From: Gammaproteobacteria bacterium
Lineage (GTDB): Bacteria; Pseudomonadota; Gammaproteobacteria; Steroidobacterales; Steroidobacteraceae
Length of the DNA stretch: 38,572 bases
Direction: 5' to 3'
Assembly: GCA_030040715.1 (NCBI GenBank)
Contig: JASHTF010000383.1
Location: forward strand, 1-38,572
Each line of letters starts with the position of its first letter. Position 1 is the first letter of the stretch. A program made the translations under genes and the position numbers. Positions 9,909 to 19,000 of the stretch are shown here, piece after piece. The notes beneath the pieces were generated by a model, which saw only the letters and a program-made list of their open reading frames with translations, did no database searches and was not told the origin of the DNA.

Positions 9909-10640
9909 ATGGTGCAGCAGTTAGAGCTTTGGGGCCCGCACGATGTCGAGCACGGCTGGACCGTGCGGGAGAGCGCTCGGGCGCGCCGGCTGAGCGTGCG
10001 GGTGTTTCGACACGGCAGCGTCGAGGTGGTCGTACCACCACGCACTTCGAACCGACGCATCACTGCCTTCGTCAGCCAGCAGCGTGAGTGGATCGAGCGC
10101 CAGCGTCGGCGCGCGATCGCTCCGCTTCCCTGGCCGCTACCCCCGGACGCACTCGAGCTGAGCGCACTCAGTCAGCGATGGCGTTGCGTCGTCGTGGGCG
10201 GCTCGGGGAAAGTGCGCATCGATGAGAGTGTCTGCGCGCAGCTTCAGCTCCAGGGCGATCTGAGTGACCGTGAAGGGCTGCGCCGTGCGCTCAACCGCTG
10301 GCTCGTGGCGCACGCCAAGCGCTCTTTCGCCCGGCCGCTGGCCACCCTGGCCGCGCAGCTCGGCGTCAAGCCGCGGGACTTGCAGGTACGCTGTCAACGC
10401 ACGCGCTGGGGTAGCTGCTCGCGTCGCGGCACCATCAGTCTGAACGCCTGTCTGCTGTTCCAGCGCCCCGAGGTGGTGCGCTACCTGCTGATTCACGAGC
10501 TGGCACATCTCAAGCACATGAACCACTCACGACGCTTCTGGGCGGAGGTGACGCGCCACGAGCCGGAATGCAGGGCGCTCGACCGGGAGTTATTGCGCGG
10601 CTGGCGACGCGTGCCGGGCTGGATGTTCGTGCACCGCTGA
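9909..10640 (+). CDS. YgjP-like (DUF45) zinc metallopeptidase
   Basis: CQRTRWGSCSRRGTISLNACLLFQRPEVVRYLLIHELAHLKHMNHSRRFWAEV, with HELAH and a downstream H. Confidence 0.92.
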   Translation: MVQQLELWGPHDVEHGWTVRESARARRLSVRVFRHGSVEVVVPPRTSNRRITAFVSQQREWIERQRRRAIAPLPWPLPPDALELSALSQRWRCVVVGGSGKVRIDESVCAQLQLQGDLSDREGLRRALNRWLVAHAKRSFARPLATLAAQLGVKPRDLQVRCQRTRWGSCSRRGTISLNACLLFQRPEVVRYLLIHELAHLKHMNHSRRFWAEVTRHEPECRALDRELLRGWRRVPGWMFVHR

Positions 10641-10669
10641 CGCGGGACGATCGGCAGCAGCGCCAACGA

Positions 10670-11383
10670 CTAATTCGAAGAACCCACCGAGGTGCCCGCC
10701 GGGGCCCGGCTGGCAACGGTTTTGCTGGCCGCGGCAGGACCGATCCGCAGGCGCCGCGCCCGGCCGTAGCGTCGCCAAACCCGCCAGGCGAGCAGCACTG
10801 CCAGGATCGAGGCGTAGACCAGCGGTTCGCGACCGGCGAGCTTGAGCATCTTCCAGTAGTGCAGCACCACCAGCGGAGCAATCAGATAGATCAGCCTGTG
10901 CAGCGTCTGCCAGCGCCGTCCGAGCCGCCGCATCATCTTATCGGTCGACGTGACCGCGAGCGGAATCAGCAGCAGCAGGGAGGTGAAGCCGATCGTGATG
11001 TACGGTCGCTTGCCGATGTCCTGGGCGATCGCGGGCCAGCTCAAACCCTGGAACGGTCCGATATAGGTGAGGAAATGCATCGACGCGTAGAACACCACGA
11101 ACAGTCCCAGCATGCGGCGCAGTCGGATGAGGTTGCTCAGGCCGGCGAGCTGTCGCACCGGACTCACCGCGAGCGTGATCAGCAGCAGATTGAGGGCGGT
11201 CTTGCCGAGGGTGTCGAGTACGAAGCGCACCGGGTCGACGCCGAGCGCGAACCCCGGCACCCATGAGACGCCCGAGAGCGCCAGGACACCGCCGGCGCAG
11301 CCCAGGAACGGGATCAGACAGGCGCAAAAGACCAGCGGCTTATAGAGGTAGCGATAGCGCTGATCAACAGGACGGCGCGTCAG
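10670..11383 (-). CDS. msrQ: Heme-binding subunit of the MsrPQ methionine-sulfoxide reductase system (YedZ family)
   Basis: Ferric-reductase-like TM protein after msrP. The conserved N-terminal helix ([16 protein letters not shown]) lies upstream of the track's GTG start at 11260. The frame is open back to a CTG at 11381-11383 that overlaps the msrP stop, so the start codon is inferred. Confidence 0.88.
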   Translation of the reverse strand: MTRRPVDQRYRYLYKPLVFCACLIPFLGCAGGVLALSGVSWVPGFALGVDPVRFVLDTLGKTALNLLLITLAVSPVRQLAGLSNLIRLRRMLGLFVVFYASMHFLTYIGPFQGLSWPAIAQDIGKRPYITIGFTSLLLLIPLAVTSTDKMMRRLGRRWQTLHRLIYLIAPLVVLHYWKMLKLAGREPLVYASILAVLLAWRVWRRYGRARRLRIGPAAASKTVASRAPAGTSVGSSN

Positions 11384-12342
11384 TAATTTGCCCTCAGGTC
11401 CATGCCACGGTAGAGGCCTGCGACCTCGGTGTAGCCGTTGAACATCAACGTCGGCTGGCGCTGGTCGAAAAACCCGCCGCCGATGCGCCGCTCGGTCGCC
11501 TGACTCCAGCGAGGATGCGGCACGTTCGGATTGACGTTGGCGTAGAAGCCGTATTCCTCCGGGTCGGCGACATTCCAGGTGTTGCGCGGCTGCCGTTCGG
11601 TGAAGCGAATCCGCACGATTGACTTACCGCCCTTGAAGCCGTACTTCCACGGAATCAAAACCCGCATGGGTGCGCCGTTGACGTTGGGCAGCTCGCGTCC
11701 ATAGAGGCCGACCACCATCAGCGTCAGCGGATGCATGGCCTCATCGATCCGCAATCCCTCGACGTACGGCCAGGGCAGAATGCGCTCGCGCTGCCCCGGC
11801 ATATCCTTGGGGTCGAGCACGGTGGTGAACTCGACATACTTGGCGCGCGAGGTGGGACTGAAGCGCTTGAGCAGATCACCGAGCGGGAAACCGACCCACG
11901 GGATCACCATCGACCACGCCTCGACGCAGCGGAAGCGGTAGGTGCGCTCCTCGAGCGGGTGGGGCTTGAGGATATCCTCGAGCGTGAAGGTGCCGGTCTT
12001 ATCCGCCTCACCGGCGATCTCAACGCTCCACGGATGCGGCTTGAAGGAGCCCGAGTAGCTCGCCGGATCGGTCTTATCGACGCCGAACTCGTAGAAATTA
12101 TTGTAGTGGGTGATCTGCTCGAAGGTGTTCGCCGCCGCGCTCACCGTGTACTGCGCGTTGACGCGATAATTGAGTGTCGCTGCGGGCCCGGCCGCTGGCG
12201 TCGGCTCGGCAAAACTCACCGGGCTCGCCGCCGCGATCAGGCCGCCCGCGATCGCCTGAGCGAGTAGCTCGCGCCGGCGCAGGTAGATCGATTCGGGTGT
12301 GATCTCTGAGGGCTTTATGTCTGATGGTCTGCGGATCAGCAT
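11380..12342 (-). CDS. msrP: Molybdopterin-dependent protein-methionine-sulfoxide reductase catalytic subunit (YedY family)
   Basis: [45 protein letters not shown] (Tat-like leader), [46 protein letters not shown] are MsrP signatures; msrQ directly downstream. Confidence 0.95.
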   Translation of the reverse strand: MLIRRPSDIKPSEITPESIYLRRRELLAQAIAGGLIAAASPVSFAEPTPAAGPAATLNYRVNAQYTVSAAANTFEQITHYNNFYEFGVDKTDPASYSGSFKPHPWSVEIAGEADKTGTFTLEDILKPHPLEERTYRFRCVEAWSMVIPWVGFPLGDLLKRFSPTSRAKYVEFTTVLDPKDMPGQRERILPWPYVEGLRIDEAMHPLTLMVVGLYGRELPNVNGAPMRVLIPWKYGFKGGKSIVRIRFTERQPRNTWNVADPEEYGFYANVNPNVPHPRWSQATERRIGGGFFDQRQPTLMFNGYTEVAGLYRGMDLRANY

Positions 12343-12347
12343 GCTCG

Positions 12348-12389
12348 ATTCCTTTAATTCCCTCGATTCCCTCGATTCCCTCAATTCCC
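12348..12389. repeat. 9-bp tandem repeat (about 4.7 copies) just upstream of the msrP start codon
   Basis: attccttta-attccctcg-attccctcg-attccctca-attccc on the plus strand; on the msrP strand GGGAAT-TGAGGGAAT-CGAGGGAAT-CGAGGGAAT-TAAAGGAAT-CGAGC-ATG. Confidence 0.93.
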
Positions 12390-12650
12390 ACGCGTTCGAT
12401 TCCAGGCGCACCTTCCGCGCTCGGACGACCGAATGCTCCAAAGACGTCGATCGATGCTCGCCATTCGAGCATCTTATTATCCCTCCCCGTCGCAGGCCTG
12501 TCACATCAGCGGTGCACTGGGATGGCTGCAGATCCCGCAGCGCAACCCCACGATTACGGCGGGCGTGGCTATGATGTACGGCACTAAATCTGGCGCGGGG
12601 TCGGAACGGACCGGCGCCGAGCTCGAGCTACCCGGAAAGAGCAGCGCCCG

Positions 12651-15353
12651 ATGATTGCAGCCCGGCGACATGCGACGTTGTTCAAGGTGTTGTTGACGGC
12701 CGTCCTCACGGCGATCGGTGGCTCCGCTCTGGCGCAGGAACCGAGCGCCGCTGCGCCGGTCAGTGACGATGCCCGCGTTGCGCAGCTGCTGAGCCGTTTG
12801 ACCTTCGAGGAGAAGCTGCGGTTAATTCACGATGGACCGGAGAATCCGAGCGAATATCAAGGCCAGGCCGGCTACGTAAGCGGTGCACCGCGTCTTGGCA
12901 TTCCGGGCCTGCGGCTTGCGGATGGGCCACCAGGGGTGCTCACGCGTCATCCCGCGCAGGCCGAAGTGGCGACGATGGGCGTCGCGGCGACGTTTGATGC
13001 GCACATTGCAGAGCTGAACGGCGTGGTGATTGGTCGCGAAGCGCGTGCACTTGGAATCGACGTCAGCCTGCAGCCCTTCATCAACATCGATCGCGACCTT
13101 GCGTTCCTGCGCGCCTACAACACCTTCGGGGAGGATCCCCTGCTGACGAGCGGGATCGGCGCTGCAGAAATTCGCGGCATTCAATCGCAAGACGTGATGG
13201 CCATGGCCAAGCACTTCATCGCCTATGACTCGGCCGGAACCGACGTCTGGGTAGGGGAGCAGGCTCTGCACCAGATCTATCTGCCGCCGTTTGAAGCGGC
13301 GATCAAGGCCGGGGTCGCGGCGATCATGTGCTCATACAATCACGTGAACGGGGTGTATGCCTGCGGTAACCGGTCTCTCCTTACCGGAGTTCTGCGTGAA
13401 CAGTGGGGTTTCAAGGGTTTCGTCACCTCCGATTGGGGGGCGACCCACTCGGCGCAGTTCCTGAACGCCGGCGAGGACCTCGAGATGATCGATGGCCCCG
13501 ACAGCTCCGGATACCAGGAACCGGCGTTTCTGGGCGCACAGCCCGCCGCATTGCCGGCACCGCTTGCTTCGGACGGCGAGAGCAAGGGCGACATCTACGG
13601 CGGCAGCATTCCGGAAGAGCCGGGTGTTGCGAGCGTCGGCGATGACGACTGGGGTGCGAAGGTGAAGCCTGAGACCCTGGCGCAGGCGCTCAAGGACGGC
13701 TCCGTCACCGCTACGAGCGTGACCCGCGCAGCCGGCTTGCTGCTGTACGAGATGGACCGCTTCGGCTACCTCGACGGCCACTCGAAGCACACAGTGACGG
13801 CGCAATCGATTGAAGCCAACGCGCGCGTCATTGAACAGACCGCCGAGGAAGCAGCGGTACTGTTGAAGAACGAGGGGGAAGCTCTGCCTCTGAAAGCGGC
13901 GGATCTAGATTCCGTCGTGCTGCTCGGCCCGACGGCGATGCAGGTCGACGCCATCGGCATCAACGGTGAGCGCTCGATGGGATTGCCGGAACGGCAAGTC
14001 GGTCCGCTGGAGGCGCTGAAGCGGCTGTCGCACCACCCGCATATTCAGTTCGCGGTCGATGACGACATGACGGGCACTCCGATTCCGGCATCCGCCCTGA
14101 CCCACCGGGGCGTGGCGGGACTGATCAGGACCGAGGCCGACAGCTCGCGCATCGATTCGACCGTCGATTTCACCCTCAAGCGAGGGAACGCCCTGCCGCC
14201 CAACACCAAGGCCAGCTGGGACGGTACGCTTACCGTTGCACATGAGGGCATCTATTGGCTCTATCTACAGGCCATGGGCAGCATCGCTGCGCTGTACGTC
14301 GACGGCAAGCGAGTCGACGTGACCGGGACCTTCCCCGGCGATGTGCATGGAGACATTTTGCAAGCAAACCAGGACAACGCCATCCCCACCACGGATGGGT
14401 TGGACAACGTGCGCCAGGCGGTGCGGCTGAGCAAGGGCGCGCACGCCATCAAGCTCAGAATCGGTCCTGATACTTCCAACGCGCCGGTACAGCTACGGCT
14501 CAACTGGTATACGCCGGCACAGCGACGCGCGGACCACGCAGCGGCAATTGCCGCGGCTCGACGTGCCAAAGTCGCGATCGTTTTCGTATGGGCTCGACGC
14601 TCACCCGCGTTTGCCCTCCCGGGGGAGCAGAACAAGCTGGTGGAGGAAGTCGCCGCGGCTAATGCCAACACCATCGTCGTGCTCAACACCAGCCAGCCGG
14701 TCGAGCTACCGTGGGTTGATCGAGTCCGGGCAATTCTTGAAATGTGGTGGCCGGGCGATGAGGGCGGCTGGGCCACCGCCAAACTGCTGCTCGGCAAGAC
14801 CAACCCCTCAGGGCATCTGCCCGTGACTTGGGGCAGGCGCCTCGCAGATTATCCGGCGACGGATCCTCGCTATCCTGAGCGGTCTGGACAGGGTATCAAT
14901 CATAAGACGACCTACAGCGAGGGTATCTACGTGGGGTACCGCTGGTTCGATCACGAAGGGATCGAACCACTGTTCGCGTTCGGCCACGGTCTGAGCTATA
15001 CGCGCTTCGCCTATTCCGCGCTACGCGTCCGCCAGGCCGGCGATGGCGGCATCGATGTGGACGTGCGGATCCAGAACACCGGTGGGATCGACGGCGACGA
15101 AGTGCCACAGGTCTATCTCGGTCCGCCGCAGGAACGGCCCGTCGGCGTGCAGTTTCCGGTGCGCAGCCTGGTCGCGTTCGATCGAGTGCACCTCGCGGCC
15201 GGGGAATCGAAGAACGTCACACTGCATGTGGCGCCAAGGCAGTTGCAATATTGGTCAGCGAGCAGCAGCCAATGGGTGACTCCCAAGGGTCCGCGGACGG
15301 TGAGCGTCGGAGGATCCTCTCGCGACCTGCCCGTTCAGCAGGACATCGATTAG
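12651..15353 (+). CDS. Secreted glycoside hydrolase family 3 (beta-glucosidase-like) with PA14 insertion and C-terminal Fn3-like domain
   Basis: Signal peptide MIAARRHATLFKVLLTAVLTAIGGSALA; GH3 motifs GIPGLRLADGPPGV, MAMAKHFIAYD, GFVTSDWGATHSAQFLNAGEDLEM; PA14-like ADSSRIDSTVDFTLKRG...SWDGTLTVAHEGIYWLYLQAMGSIAALYVDG; Fn3-like GDEVPQVYLG. Confidence 0.93.
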   Translation: MIAARRHATLFKVLLTAVLTAIGGSALAQEPSAAAPVSDDARVAQLLSRLTFEEKLRLIHDGPENPSEYQGQAGYVSGAPRLGIPGLRLADGPPGVLTRHPAQAEVATMGVAATFDAHIAELNGVVIGREARALGIDVSLQPFINIDRDLAFLRAYNTFGEDPLLTSGIGAAEIRGIQSQDVMAMAKHFIAYDSAGTDVWVGEQALHQIYLPPFEAAIKAGVAAIMCSYNHVNGVYACGNRSLLTGVLREQWGFKGFVTSDWGATHSAQFLNAGEDLEMIDGPDSSGYQEPAFLGAQPAALPAPLASDGESKGDIYGGSIPEEPGVASVGDDDWGAKVKPETLAQALKDGSVTATSVTRAAGLLLYEMDRFGYLDGHSKHTVTAQSIEANARVIEQTAEEAAVLLKNEGEALPLKAADLDSVVLLGPTAMQVDAIGINGERSMGLPERQVGPLEALKRLSHHPHIQFAVDDDMTGTPIPASALTHRGVAGLIRTEADSSRIDSTVDFTLKRGNALPPNTKASWDGTLTVAHEGIYWLYLQAMGSIAALYVDGKRVDVTGTFPGDVHGDILQANQDNAIPTTDGLDNVRQAVRLSKGAHAIKLRIGPDTSNAPVQLRLNWYTPAQRRADHAAAIAAARRAKVAIVFVWARRSPAFALPGEQNKLVEEVAAANANTIVVLNTSQPVELPWVDRVRAILEMWWPGDEGGWATAKLLLGKTNPSGHLPVTWGRRLADYPATDPRYPERSGQGINHKTTYSEGIYVGYRWFDHEGIEPLFAFGHGLSYTRFAYSALRVRQAGDGGIDVDVRIQNTGGIDGDEVPQVYLGPPQERPVGVQFPVRSLVAFDRVHLAAGESKNVTLHVAPRQLQYWSASSSQWVTPKGPRTVSVGGSSRDLPVQQDID

Positions 15354-15407
15354 CTACGCTGCTCGCTCGACGCGGCAGGACGAGAGGTCGCGGGTGGTTG
15401 ACAGCGC

Positions 15408-16070
15408 TCACGCGCGCCAGCGCACGCGCTGTAATCCCGCCGGCTCGAGTGGCAAATGCCGGCCGTGGTAGTTCACCAGGTATGACTCGTCGGCGAGCTG
15501 CATGTGGATCAGATCGGCGGCGCTGTTACCGTAGGCGTACACCCGCGCCGGGCCGTCGCGCGCAATCACCGCGGCCAGCCGTCGCTGCTTCTCCTCGCCG
15601 TGGCAGTTCTCAGCGGCCAGTCGCCCGTCGAGCCGTCCGTCCGCGCGCCACCGCACCGGCGTACAGATGCACTCATCGAAGCGCAGCGTCGCGGCGATCT
15701 GCGGCACGTATAGGTCGGGGCTCGCGGACATCATCAGCAGTCGATCGCCGCGCCGGCGGTGATTCTCGATGGCGGACCGGGCATCGCGGTGTACTCCCCG
15801 GTGCAGCAGGCGTGCGACGAACCGATCGGCCCAGCGTCTGAGGCTCGGGCGTGAGGCGCCGGCGAGCGTGGCGTGAATCAAGCTGCCCTTGAGCGCGCCG
15901 CGATCGCGGTCGATCAAATAGCGCGCGACCGCCGGCAGCACCCGCAGCACGCGCGGCAGCCGCCACGGATGACGCCACAGATAACCGAGCACGAACGGTA
16001 GCAGCGTGTCGTGCCGAGTGATGGTGCCATCCAGATCAAATACTGCAAGCGGGACACCGCGCCGCTGCAC
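15408..16070 (-). CDS. HAD-IB family phosphatase (SerB-like)
   Basis: LAVFDLDGTITRHDTLLPF (motif I), LLMMSASPDLYVPQIA (motif II), ARVYAYGNSAADLIHMQLAD (motif III/IV); starts 2 nt after the acnA stop. Confidence 0.88.
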   Translation of the reverse strand: MQRRGVPLAVFDLDGTITRHDTLLPFVLGYLWRHPWRLPRVLRVLPAVARYLIDRDRGALKGSLIHATLAGASRPSLRRWADRFVARLLHRGVHRDARSAIENHRRRGDRLLMMSASPDLYVPQIAATLRFDECICTPVRWRADGRLDGRLAAENCHGEEKQRRLAAVIARDGPARVYAYGNSAADLIHMQLADESYLVNYHGRHLPLEPAGLQRVRWRA

Positions 16071-16072
16071 GG

Positions 16073-19000
16073 TCAGGCAGCGCGCGCCTGGGCGAGTTGG
16101 CGCAGCACGTATTGCAGAATCCCGCCGTGGCGGAAGTATTCACGCTCCTTCGGCGTATCGATGCGTACCCGGACCTCAAAGCGCACCGGCGCGCGACCCG
16201 CCTCGCCCTGTGCCACTACCTGCGCAGTGCGGGCCTCACCCTGATCGAAGCCGCTGACGTCGTAAGTCTCGCGGCCCGTCAGCCCGAGCGACTGCGCGTT
16301 CTGGCCGTCCTTGAATTGCAGCGGCAACACGCCCATGCCGATGAGGTTCGAGCGATGAATGCGCTCGAAGCTCTCGGCGAGCACAGCACGGACGCCGAGT
16401 AGCATCGTGCCCTTGGCGGCCCAGTCGCGCGAGGAGCCGGCGCCATATTCCTTGCCGGCAATGACGATCAGCGGAGTCTTGTCGGCCTTATAGCGCATCG
16501 CCGCATCGTAGATGCTCATCTGTTCGCCGCTCGGCAGATATACGGTGACACCGCCTTCGGTTCCCGGCAGCAGTAGATTGTGCAGGCGAATGTTGGCGAA
16601 CGTGCCACGCATCATGACCTCATGGTTGCCGCGGCGCGCGCCGTATTGATTGAAGTCTACCGGCTGCACGCCCTGCTCCATCAGATAGCGTGCGGCCGGA
16701 CTCTGCTTGGCGATGTTGCCGGCCGGAGAGATGTGATCGGTCGTCACCGAGTCGCCGAGCAGGGCGAGCACGCGCGCATGCTCGATCGAGCGGATGGCGG
16801 GCGGCTGCAGCGTCATGCCCTCGAAGTAGGGCGGATTCTTTACGTAGGTGGACTTGGGGTCCCAGGCGTAGATCTTGCCCGCCGGCACCCGAATCGAGCG
16901 CCAGCGCTCGTCACCGTCGAACACGCTGCCGTAGTTGCGGCGGAACATGTCGGCATCGAGATAGCGCTGAGCATACTCGGCGACCTCCTTTGGCTCCGGC
17001 CAAACGTCGGCGAGATAGACCGGCTTGCCCTGAGCGTTCAGCCCAAGCGGCGCGTGCTCGAGATCGATGTCGAGCGTGCCGGCGAGCGCATAGGCCACGA
17101 CCAGCGGTGGAGAGGCGAGAAAATTCATCCTCACCTCGGGATGCACGCGTCCCTCGAAGTTGCGATTGCCCGAGAGCACCGCGCATCCGATCAGATCACC
17201 GGCCTTGACTGCAGCCGAGATCTCCGGGCGCAGGGGACCGCTGTTGCCGATACAATTGTGAACGGCAACCCCACCCGCAACGAAGGCGTGCAGTTGATCC
17301 ACTGAGATATCGAACACAGCTCGCCTACCCACGGGCCGTCGATCGGTGACCTGCAGGCTGAAGGTCGGCAACGCGCTGGCGTCCTTATCGACGCAATATC
17401 GTTTTGCCCGTCCGCCGGCACCGCGGGGTTGCAGAGAGGCGAACCATTCGCCGACCCCAATCTGCTCAAACAGCTCCCTTGGGGAAGGAAATCCGCAGCT
17501 CTCCCGATGCAGGGGCTTGAAGTACTGCTCGCCCGCCGACGGCAGGCGATCAAAGCGGTCCTGCCCCTCCATGAGGGAGTAATGCGCAAACACCGGCGCT
17601 TCCAGGCGTGTCAGCTCGGCGGCTGCGGCATGACGCGCGAGGCTGAAGGACAGGTCGTGGGCTCGCTGATGGAGTGTCTCCAATTGATCCGCCATCCACA
17701 AGCGCTGCCGATTGATGTTGTCGATCGTGCGCCAGTACACCGCGGCGGCGGCGGCACGTAACGATTTGTCGACACAATAGCGGAAGCCCACGCGCTCGAC
17801 GAACGAAAGACCTTCGGTCAGCTGCAGACGCACTTCCGTCCTTGCGACGCCGTCGCGCGCTGCAGGATAACTCGAGGCAGACCATCGCGTCGGAAAGGTT
17901 GCCAGCCTGGCGCCGCGTGCTTTGACGCCACAGCGGACCAGCAACTGAATGAGCGTTTGCATGGTTGCCCGCAGCTGTTCTACGTGCTCGGGCTTTGCGC
18001 TCTGTGAATATGCCGGCGCGGTGAGGACTGCGCTGTCCGCTGTTGAATTTTGCCTATGCAGGCCCGGGGCGTGCCCATCGGCACCAAATAGGCCACCGAG
18101 AAACTCGCGAACCAGGGCGACCGGGCAGTGCGGCTCCGCCACAAATTGCGGGAGCGACGCGGGTTGGTCGATGCGTCGTCCGATGCGCACACCAGGAAGC
18201 GTGACGATCGCGTCTGTGAGCGGCTTCGGTAACACGATGCTCCACTTGCGCGCATCGCAGCGATCACCGATCGGACGCTTGCCGGTCAGCAGTTCGATGT
18301 CACGGAGCACGGCGTCGCGGTCCATAACCTGCCCGACATTCATCCTTGCTTGCCCCGCGATACTGATCGAGCCGTCGCTGATCAGATGGCCGAGGAGGCG
18401 TCCGAAAGCAAGCGAGCGTGCGCGCTCGACCTCGTTCGTGAAGGTGAATTTCCACCTGCCGGCCTGAAGCTCGTAGCCCACTTCATCCTCTGCGGGCTCG
18501 TCGATCGGTGCTTCGAGCCCCATCACGACTCGGTCTCGGCCGAGTACTAACTCATCGGCCCGCACCCAGCAACCATCGGCGCGCAGGATCTTATGGTCAG
18601 GCGTGCATACGAGCGTGCGGCCGTCCTGAAGCACGAGCGAGACGCAATCGCGCACACCCTGGACCATCATTTCGGTTTGAACAGCCGTAGCAAGCTGGCA
18701 GTCGTTCGTGGGGCCGAACACACGCTTGCCGCCTGCGGCGGGCATCGACTCGATCCTGCGGCTGGTGCCGTCGGCGAGCAGTACGGGCGTTCCCGCGGCG
18801 ATGCAAGTCGTGCATCCGTATCCCACCAGGTCAAACCCGATCGCCGCGAGCGGCTCGAGCAACTTCGAGCGCTCGAGGTAGCTCGTCACCACACGCGAGC
18901 CCGGTGCGAGGCTGGTCTTCACCCACGGCTTGGAGGACAGACCGAGGCGCTGCGCGTTACGCGCCAGCAGACCCGCGGCGATCATGACCGAGGGATTGGA

